NCBI RefSeq assembly: GCF_029854705.2
Contig: NZ_CP139035.1
Span: 744,001-808,000 of the forward strand
Source of the DNA: Akkermansia sp. N21116
GTDB taxonomy: Bacteria > Verrucomicrobiota > Verrucomicrobiia > Verrucomicrobiales > Akkermansiaceae
Length of the DNA stretch: 64,000 nucleotides
Direction of reading: 5' to 3'
Within the stretch, counting starts at the first letter, position 1. Every line of letters starts with the position of its first letter. The notes below the pieces were generated by a model, which was not told the DNA's origin, made no database searches, and worked only from the letters and a program-made list of their open reading frames with translations. Positions 56,450 to 64,000 of this stretch are shown in pieces. Position numbers and translations under genes: made by a program.

Positions 56450-57863
56450 AATACGGATTGTTTGAAGGTTGATGACTGGGGTGAGGAGGGGGGGATGGTT
56501 TGTTTTCGGACGGAACGGAGAGGTTTTGTCCTGCGGTCAGGAACAAATCCCAGCATTCCAGGAAGGAACCGGCGAAGTCTTGCGGTCTGCGTTGCATCCA
56601 TGCCCGGATGGTGGCAACGGGCAGCCATTGGACGGCCTCGATTTCTGCTGCCGGGAATTTGATTTTTCCGGAATGTTCGGCGAGGTAGAGTTCTACGTGT
56701 TCCTGTCCGTTTTCTTCCGATGGGGGCAGGTGTCCGACGCGGAGCAGGGGAGCGTCGACAATGCCGAGTTCTTCCTGCAATTCCCGTCGGGCGGACTGGT
56801 TGTAGGTTTCTCCGGAATCGACATGCCCGGCGGCGGAAGAATCCCACACGGACGGATGGCGGTCTTTCCACGGAGAACGCTTCTGGAGCAGAATGTCTCC
56901 ATGCTTGTTGCGGACGAAGATGTGGACGGCCCGGTGGATCATGCCTTCGTTATGAACGGCTTTGCGCGAGGCTTCTCCAACGACTATGTCGTGTACATCG
57001 ACGATGCTGAGGAGTTCATCGTCTTTCTGGGGGATAGCAGCCAGGGGATGTGTATCGTACAGGGTGGACAGCTTGATCCATTGGGCCAGAGAGAGTTCTT
57101 CAGGCCTGGCTGTTTCCGGCACTCCGATGGCGGCGGCGACTTCGTTCCAGGGGGGGGCCTGGGGCAGTTGCTTTTTGATCTGCTTGCGCCTCTGGGCAAA
57201 GGCTTTCCGCATCAATTCGTCCAGGAGGCGGTCGTCGTAGGGGGGGAATTCCGCCGGGTCTCGGGGTGTGAGCAGCATGACGGTGGAGTCGATGCGGGGC
57301 CGCGGGTGGAAGGCTTCCGGGGGGATGGTTTTCAGGGCTTTGGGAATCCAATTCTTTTGAATTCTCAAGGAGAGGAGTCCGTAGGCATCGTCGCCGTCCG
57401 TTGCCAGAATGCGGTCGATGAATTCTTTTTGCAGCATGACGACAGCCCGGGAAACGGAGCTGGGTTTCGCAAGGAAATTCTGAAGGATGGCTCCTCCGGC
57501 GGAATAGGGGAGGTTGCCTAGAAACTTTACGGGGGCTTCGGCAAAGAGACCTCGGGGATCCCACGAGGCCCCGTCGGCATGGTGGACTTCCACATGCGGG
57601 GAATCCTGCCAACGTTCGCGCTGATAGGCCGCCAGACGGGCATCGAACTCGACGAGAACGAGTTTCCTGCATAGCGGGGCCACGTGTTCCGTCAGGGCAC
57701 CCGTTCCCGGACCTACTTCCACAACGCAATCGCCGGGGGTGATTTCCAATTGATCCACGATCCAGCGGGCGACATTTTCATCCGTCAAAAAGTTTTGTCC
57801 GAGCGATTTGCTCGGCTTGACATCATGGTGATCGAGGACAGAACGGATATCCCGGGACTTCAT
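56442..57863 (-). CDS. rsmA: RsmA (KsgA) 16S rRNA dimethyltransferase fused to a Nudix hydrolase
   Basis: A 473-aa protein. Residues 1-270 are RsmA/KsgA: SLGQNFLTD at 20-28, EVGPGTGALTEH at 49-60, the catalytic NLPY at 117-120 and FHPRPRIDSTV at 185-195. It dimethylates A1518/A1519 of 16S rRNA. A second domain (285-450) is a Nudix hydrolase of the YfcD/IPP-isomerase-like type, with the complete Nudix box GHVDSG...REL.EELG at 346-368. The frame is continuous with no stop or frameshift between them. A Pro/Ser/Asn-rich tail ends the chain. The fusion may couple ribosome maturation with nucleotide sanitising; no evidence shows this. Confidence 0.93.
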   Translation of the reverse strand: MKSRDIRSVLDHHDVKPSKSLGQNFLTDENVARWIVDQLEITPGDCVVEVGPGTGALTEHVAPLCRKLVLVEFDARLAAYQRERWQDSPHVEVHHADGASWDPRGLFAEAPVKFLGNLPYSAGGAILQNFLAKPSSVSRAVVMLQKEFIDRILATDGDDAYGLLSLRIQKNWIPKALKTIPPEAFHPRPRIDSTVMLLTPRDPAEFPPYDDRLLDELMRKAFAQRRKQIKKQLPQAPPWNEVAAAIGVPETARPEELSLAQWIKLSTLYDTHPLAAIPQKDDELLSIVDVHDIVVGEASRKAVHNEGMIHRAVHIFVRNKHGDILLQKRSPWKDRHPSVWDSSAAGHVDSGETYNQSARRELQEELGIVDAPLLRVGHLPPSEENGQEHVELYLAEHSGKIKFPAAEIEAVQWLPVATIRAWMQRRPQDFAGSFLECWDLFLTAGQNLSVPSENKPSPPPHPSHQPSNNPYYD

Positions 57864-58051
57864 AGCTGCGAGTATCCGTGATGTCCGTTCTAATCTCCAG
57901 CCAAATTCATGAGTTCAACCGGCTTGAGTGGGTGGACTGACATGGAAATCCCTCTACGATTGCCGAATTATCTCCGTCCGGGCGGCGGGATTGCGTTGAC
58001 GCCCCGCCCCGGCAGAGTGCATAATGACCTCAGAACGAATTTTCTCTCACC

Positions 58052-59041
58052 ATGAAAGTACTTGTGACCGGCGGCGCCGGATATATTGGTTCGCACACGG
58101 TGCGTCAGCTTGTGAAGGCGGGGCATGATGTGACGGTTCTTGACGATCTTTCCTACGGGCACCGTGAGGCCATTGTCGATCCCGAGGTCAAATTCGTCCG
58201 CGGTAATTTGGGAGATCCTTCCGTGGTCTATCCCCTGCTGATGGGCGCCGGTTTTGATGCCGTGATTCATTTTGCTGCTTTCATCGAAGTAGGAGAATCC
58301 GTCAAAGATCCGCTGAAGTATTACACGAATAACATCGCTCGTCCTCTCGTCCTTCTGGGCGCTATGAAGGATGCCGGCGTTAAGCGCTTTGTCTTTTCAT
58401 CCACTTGTGCCACCTATGGTGTGCCATCTCAGATCCCGATTCCCGAAACGGAAAAGCAGGATCCTATCAACCCCTACGGCAGCTCCAAGTTTATGCTCGA
58501 ACGCGTCTGCAAGGACTGTGACCGCGCCTGGGGGCTTAAGAGCGTGTTCCTTCGCTACTTCAACGCTTCCGGGGCCAGCCTGGACAGCATGATCGGTGAA
58601 GATCACTCTCCGGAAACGCATCTTATCCCGATCATCCTTCAGACATTGACCGGAGACCGCGAGTTCATCACTGTTTTCGGTACCGATTACGATACCCCGG
58701 ACGGCACTTGCATCCGCGACTATATCCATGTTGATGATTTGGCCGACGCCCACCTGCGTGCTGTCGATTACCTCATGAAGGGAGGAGAAACCAACTGGTT
58801 CAACCTCGGTACCGGTATCGGTCTCTCCGTCAAGGAAATCATCGATATGGCCGAACAGGTTACCGGTAAAAAAGTTCCCGTCCAGTATGGAGACCGCCGA
58901 GAAGGCGATCCTGCCCGCCTCATTGCCAACCCCAAGAAGGCCAAGGACATCCTCGGATGGGAAGCCCGCTACAAGGATGCCAAGGCTGTCGTGGAAACCG
59001 CTTGGAAGTGGGCTACCGGTCCTTGCAACGGACACTTCTAA
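58052..59041 (+). CDS. galE: UDP-glucose 4-epimerase
   Basis: A 329-aa short-chain dehydrogenase/reductase. NAD site GGAGYIGS at 7-14, Ser in VFSSTCATYG, and the catalytic Tyr-x-x-x-Lys in NPYGSSKFMLE; FNASGA and RREGDPARLIAN are typical of GalE. It interconverts UDP-glucose and UDP-galactose (possibly the GlcNAc/GalNAc pair), useful for galactose released from mucin after sialidase action. It is divergent to rsmA (188 bp) with its own terminator. The ATG is preceded by a pyrimidine-rich stretch without Shine-Dalgarno. Confidence 0.94.
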   Translation: MKVLVTGGAGYIGSHTVRQLVKAGHDVTVLDDLSYGHREAIVDPEVKFVRGNLGDPSVVYPLLMGAGFDAVIHFAAFIEVGESVKDPLKYYTNNIARPLVLLGAMKDAGVKRFVFSSTCATYGVPSQIPIPETEKQDPINPYGSSKFMLERVCKDCDRAWGLKSVFLRYFNASGASLDSMIGEDHSPETHLIPIILQTLTGDREFITVFGTDYDTPDGTCIRDYIHVDDLADAHLRAVDYLMKGGETNWFNLGTGIGLSVKEIIDMAEQVTGKKVPVQYGDRREGDPARLIANPKKAKDILGWEARYKDAKAVVETAWKWATGPCNGHF

Positions 59042-59066
59042 AGTCTCGGCTTTCAGTCGTTTTGCC

Positions 59067-59105
59067 AAAAGCCGTTCCTTCCATGTCGGAGGGAACGGCT
59101 TTTGA
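59067..59105 (+). terminator. Rho-independent terminator of galE
   Basis: Stem AAAAGCCGTTCC / GGAACGGCTTTT (59067-59078, 59092-59103). The A/T ends make it usable in both directions, including for the convergent gene at 59134. Confidence 0.88.
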
Positions 59106-59133
59106 GATTAATTGGTAGCAAGGGAGCTATTGT

Positions 59134-59811
59134 TCAAAGGGCAGGAACAGGATCCATCTGCAGTTGGGGACTGTGCAGGATTTGTACTTCGGGACCGGAA
59201 TGAACTGGCTTGAAGGCGGTGGGTTCGCAGGAGATATCCTTGGGTATTTCCAGGCTGATCTGAGCGTGGAATGTCGCTTCTTCCTTTTGACTGCCGCCTT
59301 TTGGAGTGTAGCGGCGTATGATGGTAGCACACGCGGTGGTGTTCTTCAGGGTAACTTGTGTCAGGGCATACCGTGGAATACTCCTGGATATGTCAGCTTC
59401 ATTTTTTTCCATTTCGACATAGAGTTTTTTTGTATCAATGGCATAGGTTTTTCCTTGAGCCAGATCAATGATGAAAAACTCGGCTGTTGCATTGTCCGTC
59501 TGGTCTCCGATAAAGGCCATATTGAGCTTGTCGTTGACGAGGATTTTGTGTTCGGTATTGCCATCCGGAATCATGACGGAGATGTTTTTCCCATTCTGAT
59601 TGCGGAAGGTGATTTGCTTGAAATATGCTTTCTGTCCGTCGGGGGCAGTATATTCCAAAGGAGTTGATGATTCGGATGTTCCAGGTGAAACCAGAATGCT
59701 CCATTGAGGGGACGTCTGAGTGTATGTAGAGGGATCGTTTTTCTGTGCACAAACGGCCTGGGATCCCAGAGGCAGAGCCAGAACGGCAACTAGGGCAATA
59801 GTGGTAGACAT
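59134..59811 (-). CDS. Exported protein of unknown function
   Basis: A 225-aa protein with signal peptide (MSTTIALVAVLALPLGSQAVCA). The mature part is beta-rich (AYFKQITFRNQNGKNISVMI) with no domain I recognise. It ends with a proline-rich tail. It is convergent with galE and followed upstream by a long AT-rich gap. Function unknown; a periplasmic or surface location is likely. Confidence 0.72.
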   Translation of the reverse strand: MSTTIALVAVLALPLGSQAVCAQKNDPSTYTQTSPQWSILVSPGTSESSTPLEYTAPDGQKAYFKQITFRNQNGKNISVMIPDGNTEHKILVNDKLNMAFIGDQTDNATAEFFIIDLAQGKTYAIDTKKLYVEMEKNEADISRSIPRYALTQVTLKNTTACATIIRRYTPKGGSQKEEATFHAQISLEIPKDISCEPTAFKPVHSGPEVQILHSPQLQMDPVPAL

Positions 59812-60477
59812 GATCGTTTTATTTTATTAAATTATTCATAATAAGCGGGTGACGGGAAATAGGGATTTCTCTCAACCCACTACTACAGTATTTGTTTATT
59901 TTTCCTAATGTCAATTTTTTTGCAGAAAACAGGTATTTGGTGGAATCTGTGCCAGATTTTAATCAGCGGTAAAATAAATTTTTCCAAAGAGTTGATTTGC
60001 TGACGAATTATACTATCCCTGACTATAGGATGATTCTGAAAGCGAATTTTTTGGTTCTTCGTAGGACTGTGTGGAAGTTTGTATTTTCATGGCCCTCTTT
60101 CTGTTGGAGTAGGTAAGAAGATGGCGGGAGACGGATAATGCTGTTGTTGTTTAATGAAGAAATATGGAAAACCTATGACAAGATAATCCGCATTGGCTGG
60201 GGGCCGTGTATTTGACATTGCCGTTTAATCTGCTCCTGCCGTCAGGATATTCGCGAAGAGTATTAGCGTTCGTCGCTAGTATATAAATGGAGCCCGAGGA
60301 ACTGTCCCTTTTGCGGAGGAGGAGTGGGGAGCCAGAAAATCGGCGGGAAACTGTAATCTACCGGATTGGTAGACAAAATGAGTAAAGAAGAGCTTCAGCG
60401 TTTATTTGCTAAAAAATTGGGAAAATCATCATCGTTTTCATATCTGTCTCCACGCTGATGTTTTGCTTAGTTACAAG
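59812..60477. other. AT-rich stretch without a recognised gene
   Basis: About 670 bp, clearly richer in A/T than the surrounding genes. No frame above 60 codons is convincing, and I found no tRNA, SRP RNA, RNase P or tmRNA signature. It contains a small hairpin TAGCG-TTCGT-CGCTA near 60264 and one 26-codon frame (60378-60458). Part of it must hold the promoter of the exported protein at 59811. Confidence 0.6.
60378..60458 (+). CDS. Possible 26-residue small protein
   Basis: ATG 60378 to TGA 60458 encodes a Lys/Ser-rich peptide starting MSKEELQRLFAKKLGK. It has an amphipathic helix-like start, no Shine-Dalgarno, and may be chance or the remnant of a longer gene. A hairpin terminator lies 20 bp after it. 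Confidence 0.15.
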   Translation: MSKEELQRLFAKKLGKSSSFSYLSPR

Positions 60478-60512
60478 AAAAGCCGGGAGCTGGGGAGCTT
60501 CCGGCTTTTAGG
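60478..60512. terminator. Bidirectional hairpin next to argB
   Basis: AAAAGCCGG / CCGGCTTTT (60478-60486, 60501-60509) with inner AGCT pairing. It ends argB on the minus strand and any plus-strand transcript from the AT-rich gap. Confidence 0.8.
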
Positions 60513-60528
60513 ATAGCATGTAGTTTTT

Positions 60529-61422
60529 TTAGCGTTGCTGGCGAATGATTTCTGTGCCGATGCCTTCGTTGGTGAAGATCTCCAGAAGAAGGCTGTGAGG
60601 GACTCTGCCGTCGACGAAGTGGACTTTGCGAACTCCGGCATTGAGGGCATCGACAGCGGAGCAGATCTTGGGAATCATGCCGCCTTTGACGGTTCCGTCC
60701 TCAATGAGCTCTAGGGCTTCAGAACGAGTCAGGGAGTTGATGAGGCTGGTGGGTTCACTGGGGTCCCTAAGGACACCGGGAACGTCGGAGATATAGATCA
60801 ATTTGACGGGTTTGAGTTCTTTGGCAAGAGCTGCTGCTGCAAGGTCTGCATTGACGTTAAGAGATTTATGGGTTCCCAGTTCGCGGGCTAGAGGGGAAAT
60901 GACCGGGGTGATCTCCATATCGAGGGCTTCCGTGATACGGGGCAGAAGGGAGCCAATGACATTGCCGACTTCTCCGATATCGATGGGGGTGCCGTTTTCG
61001 TCTTTTTCCTGTAGGCGTTCGCCGATGAAGATATCCGTACCGGGGATACCGACGGCTTTGCCTCCGAATTCACGCATGGTCTGGACGAGGCCAGGGTTAA
61101 TGATTCCGGAGAGGGTACGTTCGACGATGGAGATGGCTTCGGGACTGGTGACGCGAAGGCCGTTGACGAAACGGGCTTCGAGGCCGGAGTCGGCCATGGC
61201 TTTGGAAATGGCCTTGCCTCCGCCGTGAACGACGACGGGATTGATGCCGAGTACTTCGAGCAAGACGATGTCTTTCAAGAGGATACGGACGAGATCGGGG
61301 TTATCCATGGCGCTGCCGCCGAATTTGATCAGGAAGATTTTGTTACGATAAGCCTGAAGATAGGGCAGGGCATTGACGACGACGGATGCTTTGTCAACGA
61401 GGCTTTCAAGAGTTTCGGGCAT
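60529..61422 (-). CDS. argB: Acetylglutamate kinase
   Basis: A 297-aa amino-acid kinase. The Met at 61422 (MPETLESLVDKASVV) was chosen; the frame runs open to 61578 but the extra 52 residues are not family-like. Signatures: IFLIKFGGSAM, NPVVVHGGGKAIS, LNVNADLAAAALA and the C-terminal GGMIPKICSAVDALNAG. It phosphorylates N-acetylglutamate in arginine synthesis. Whether it is arginine-sensitive was not determined; no clear long N-terminal helix of the sensitive type stands out. It lies 85 bp after corA on the same strand. Confidence 0.95.
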   Translation of the reverse strand: MPETLESLVDKASVVVNALPYLQAYRNKIFLIKFGGSAMDNPDLVRILLKDIVLLEVLGINPVVVHGGGKAISKAMADSGLEARFVNGLRVTSPEAISIVERTLSGIINPGLVQTMREFGGKAVGIPGTDIFIGERLQEKDENGTPIDIGEVGNVIGSLLPRITEALDMEITPVISPLARELGTHKSLNVNADLAAAALAKELKPVKLIYISDVPGVLRDPSEPTSLINSLTRSEALELIEDGTVKGGMIPKICSAVDALNAGVRKVHFVDGRVPHSLLLEIFTNEGIGTEIIRQQR

Positions 61423-61507
61423 GATAGAAGGTAGGGAATGGTGTTGGTAAGATAAGTATAAAGAGCGGAAGCGGGCCGGATAGCGCTGTTGCGGTAGGGA
61501 GAATGGC

Positions 61508-62500
61508 TCAAATGAGTCTTCGCGCGCGGAAGTAGGCCAAGGGAAGGATGATGGAAATAGCCATGCCGAAGAGGGCAAAAAAGTAACCGTAGGAGGTTTC
61601 CAGTTCCGGCATGTTTTTGAAGTTCATCCCGTATACGCTGGCAATGAGCGTAGGGGGCATGAAGATGACGGAAGCGACGGTGAAGATTTTGACGATTTCG
61701 TTTTGCTCGATGTTGATGAGTCCGAGGACGGCGTCGAGCATGAAGTTGACGTTGCCGGAGAGGAAGGTGGCGTATTCGGAAAGGGAGGATACGTCGCGGC
61801 TCAGCGGGCGCAGTTTGACGTAGAGGTTGGTACCGGAATCGTCGTAGGCTTCCTGGTTGCTGGCGAAGGTAAGGAGGCGCAGCAGGTTGACGAGGCAGTC
61901 TCGCTGCCGGGTCAGAAGGTCGCCGACGCGGCCGAGATCCTGGAGGATGAGGCGGAGGGTACTGGTTGCCGGGGTTTTCTTGCGGCGTCCTCCTTCGGTT
62001 TCCTGCCGGGAGAAGATGGTTTTTGAGAGGCGGTCGAGTTCGGCTCCGAAACGTTCGAGAACGTCTGCCTGACGGTCGACAATGGTTTCTAGGAGACCGA
62101 TGAAGACTTGGTCTCGCGAGATTTCCGAACGACGCAGGAGCTGGTGAGAGAAGACGCGAAACGAGTAAGAATCCGAATGGCGAATGGTGATGATGCGCGG
62201 TCCGATCAGAACGAAGGTAATTTCAGACAAGGAGGGGGATTCCGTGTCGACACGGCTCAGGACGGTAGTCGTCATGAAACGGGCTCCGTCTTCCGAGTAG
62301 AGACGGCTAGTGGCCTCAATCTCGCGCATTTCATCGTAGGTCGGCATTTCAATGCCGAAGAGGCTCTCGGTGTAGCGGATTTCGTCCTGATCCGGAGTGA
62401 GGAGATCCACCCAGAAGATGGATTCAAAATCAAGTTCCTCCACGTCCACATTGGTGGTGCGGTCGATTCCGTTGTCGGTCTGTCGATAAATCCGGATCAT
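61508..62500 (-). CDS. corA: CorA-type magnesium/divalent cation transporter
   Basis: A 330-aa protein. The long N-terminal cytoplasmic funnel domain (1-265) includes the stalk helices (about 170-265). Two transmembrane helices follow, the first ending in the signature YGMNF (GMN motif) and the second near the C-terminus (FFALFGMAISIILPLAYF). It forms pentameric Mg/Co channels in the inner membrane. It is a single gene or paired with argB. Confidence 0.93.
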   Translation of the reverse strand: MIRIYRQTDNGIDRTTNVDVEELDFESIFWVDLLTPDQDEIRYTESLFGIEMPTYDEMREIEATSRLYSEDGARFMTTTVLSRVDTESPSLSEITFVLIGPRIITIRHSDSYSFRVFSHQLLRRSEISRDQVFIGLLETIVDRQADVLERFGAELDRLSKTIFSRQETEGGRRKKTPATSTLRLILQDLGRVGDLLTRQRDCLVNLLRLLTFASNQEAYDDSGTNLYVKLRPLSRDVSSLSEYATFLSGNVNFMLDAVLGLINIEQNEIVKIFTVASVIFMPPTLIASVYGMNFKNMPELETSYGYFFALFGMAISIILPLAYFRARRLI

Positions 62501-62632
62501 ACGAACGTGGGCGGAGCCCAGGGTTGATGTGAGGCTCTTGGAAAGACGATTGCGGAGGCACGATACTTTCCTGTCGTGTATTATGACTCCGATTGCGTGA
62601 AATGGGAAGGAAAAACAGGTGAATGAGAAAGG

Positions 62633-62670
62633 AAAAAGCCTCTGTCCCGTATGAACGGAAACAGAGGCTT
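62633..62670 (-). terminator. Rho-independent terminator of rplI
   Basis: On the minus strand AAGCCTCTGT / ACAGAGGCTT is followed by TTTCC, 26 bp after the rplI stop. Confidence 0.88.
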
Positions 62671-62695
62671 GGAAAAGGTAATGAAAACGGAGCCT

Positions 62696-63193
62696 TTATT
62701 CGGCGGCTGCTTCGGGAGCAGGGGCGGGGGCGTTTTCGGCGCCTTCGACCTTGACGTTGACCTTAAGGATAGCGGTTACCTGAGTGTGCAGTTTGACGGA
62801 TACTTCGTGCAGACCACCTTGCTTGATGGGTTTTTCGATGTCGATCATGCGGCGATCGATTTCGACACCCTTGGCAGCAAGAGCTTCCTGGATATTGTGG
62901 TTGGTAATAGCACCGAATGTCTTGCCGTCCTGACCGGATTCCAGATTGAGGTCAAGGGAAAGAGCGTTAATCTTTTTGGCGACTTCTTCAGCAGCAGCCT
63001 TTTCAGCGGCTTCGCGTTCGGCACGCTTGGCCTTGAGGCTGGTGATAAAACGCTTGTTGGAATTGGTGGCTTCGTAGGCGAGGCCCTTGGGGATAAGACA
63101 GTTGCGGCCATAGCCAGCCTTAACAGTCACGAGATCGGCTTCTGCGCCGAGCCCTTCGATCTTTGTTGCGAGAATAACTTCCATCGTTGCCAT
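62696..63193 (-). CDS. rplI: 50S ribosomal protein L9
   Basis: A 165-aa protein. Start 63193 gives MATMEVILATKIEGLG; the Met at 63184 (MEVIL) is the usual bacterial N-terminus and is equally possible. The frame continues to 63250 without support. The N domain binds 23S rRNA (VKAGYGRNCLIPKGLA), a long connecting helix rich in Ala/Lys/Glu follows, then the C domain. An Ala/Pro/Glu tail of about 17 residues extends beyond the usual 150 aa. rpsF/rpsR/ssb, its common partners, are not next to it. Confidence 0.95.
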   Translation of the reverse strand: MATMEVILATKIEGLGAEADLVTVKAGYGRNCLIPKGLAYEATNSNKRFITSLKAKRAEREAAEKAAAEEVAKKINALSLDLNLESGQDGKTFGAITNHNIQEALAAKGVEIDRRMIDIEKPIKQGGLHEVSVKLHTQVTAILKVNVKVEGAENAPAPAPEAAAE

Positions 63194-63453
63194 GGCTAAA
63201 AAAACGTATTTGTGAGCGGTTGAATTAGGTTGAAATCGATGTAATGTCAAGCGAAGAGTGTAAAAAAGACGAATTATGAGGCGATTTGTCCCGATTTGAG
63301 GGGTAAATCCGGCAGCTTTCCTTACGCGCGATGACAGGAGTGAAACATATTGCGCTTGCGTCCGGGGGGGGGAGTGGGTAGGGAAAGGAGTCGGGCTTGG
63401 CGCATTTGCATGAAGTCGTGCGGCGGGAGTCCGGCAATAGAGATTTAATACCT

Positions 63454-64000
63454 ATGGCTATTCAACGCGCACTAATTTCCGTGTCCGACAAGACGGGTCT
63501 GGATGTATTCGCCAAGGGACTCCACGAGATGGGAGTCGAACTTATTTCCACGGGAGGGACTTGCAAGTTCCTGAAGGATCTGGGACTTCCCGTGATAGAA
63601 ATTTCGGACTATACGGGGGAACCCGAATTATTCGAAGGCCGTTTGAAGACGTTGCATCCGATGGTTCATGGCGGGCTTTTGCAGCGTCGTGACAGCGAAG
63701 AACACCAGCGGCAGGCTCAGGAACATGGCATCAAGCCTATTGATCTTGTCTGTGTGAATCTGTATCCGTTCGAACAGACGGTGGCCAAGCCCGATGTGAC
63801 GCTTGAGGAAGCCATTGAGAAGATCGACATCGGCGGTCCATCGATGCTCCGTTCTGCTGCCAAGAATTATTCGGCCGTGACGGTTGTATCCGATCCTGCC
63901 GATTATGACCGGATTCTGGATGAAATGCAGACGCATAAGGGAGAGACGACCCTCAAGACGCGTGAGAGTCTTGCCATCAAGGTGTTCATGCGTACGTCCA
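63454..64000 (+). CDS. purH: Bifunctional AICAR transformylase / IMP cyclohydrolase (N-terminal part)
   Basis: A frame from ATG 63454 ([19 protein letters not shown]) runs off the right edge after 182 codons. This is the MGS-fold IMP cyclohydrolase domain: [38 protein letters not shown] and [13 protein letters not shown]. The enzyme makes the last two steps of IMP synthesis. The transformylase domain lies outside the window. It is divergent to rplI with 260 bp between. Confidence 0.96.
   Translation, partial: MAIQRALISVSDKTGLDVFAKGLHEMGVELISTGGTCKFLKDLGLPVIEISDYTGEPELFEGRLKTLHPMVHGGLLQRRDSEEHQRQAQEHGIKPIDLVCVNLYPFEQTVAKPDVTLEEAIEKIDIGGPSMLRSAAKNYSAVTVVSDPADYDRILDEMQTHKGETTLKTRESLAIKVFMRTS

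Noticed and set aside
60180-60480. Possible 6S, SRP, RNase P or tmRNA gene in the AT-rich gap
   Set aside because: The diagnostic core sequences of these RNAs could not be found by eye; only a small hairpin is visible.

Overview
The window comes from the chromosome of a Verrucomicrobium of the Akkermansia group. The 16S rRNA gene (about 43264-44776) reads as a close relative of Akkermansia muciniphila. A five-gene operon at 21927-29430 matches, gene for gene, the A. muciniphila locus Amuc_1102-1101-1100-1099-1098, which encodes a pilus/secretin apparatus and the immune-active protein Amuc_1100. Family names below come from motifs read in the translated sequence and from recall of family members; no database search was run.

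Layout. (1) 1-19226 is a glycan-degradation island. On the minus strand lie an unknown secreted protein cut by the left edge, a 986-aa LamG protein with a possible glycosidase barrel, three GH120 (beta-xylosidase family) paralogs, and an exported GH38 alpha-mannosidase. A GH33 sialidase on the plus strand follows. Then, on the minus strand, come a GH20 beta-hexosaminidase, a Cys-type sulfatase, a GNAT acetyltransferase and a GH10 endo-xylanase. Sialidase, hexosaminidase and sulfatase fit mucin, whereas GH10 plus GH120 fit xylan, so host- and plant-glycan tools sit together. (2) 19401-21720 holds tRNA-Tyr with a readable promoter and terminator, lgt, and an M42 aminopeptidase. (3) 21927-29500 is the pilus/secretin operon (PilM-PilN fusion, Amuc_1100-like PilO candidate, a protein with an acidic D-x-D-x-D-G loop, TPR-secretin), closed by a strong terminator.

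(4) 29555-42625 carries housekeeping genes: coaE and rho (overlapping), a CobA-HemD fusion, a small lipoprotein, an RlmD-type methyltransferase, miaB, a ComEC whose C-terminal nuclease-like domain has lost its metal motif, an exported amidase, lipB, a PatB-type aminotransferase and a YhaM-like HD nuclease. (5) 42817-48715 is a complete rRNA operon: promoter, long leader, 16S, tRNA-Ala, tRNA-Ile, 23S, 5S, terminator. (6) 48839-64000 is mixed: a SASA-type esterase, an MGDG-synthase-like glycosyltransferase, coaX, acpP, an apparently inactive LysM/L,D-transpeptidase-like protein, dtd, a histone-H1-like basic protein, two small unknown proteins, an RsmA(KsgA)-Nudix fusion, galE, an exported unknown, a 700-bp AT-rich gap, argB, corA, rplI and the start of purH.

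Most start codons lack a clear Shine-Dalgarno sequence although the 16S 3' end carries a normal CCTCC, so several starts were chosen from signal peptides, family N-termini and gene spacing.
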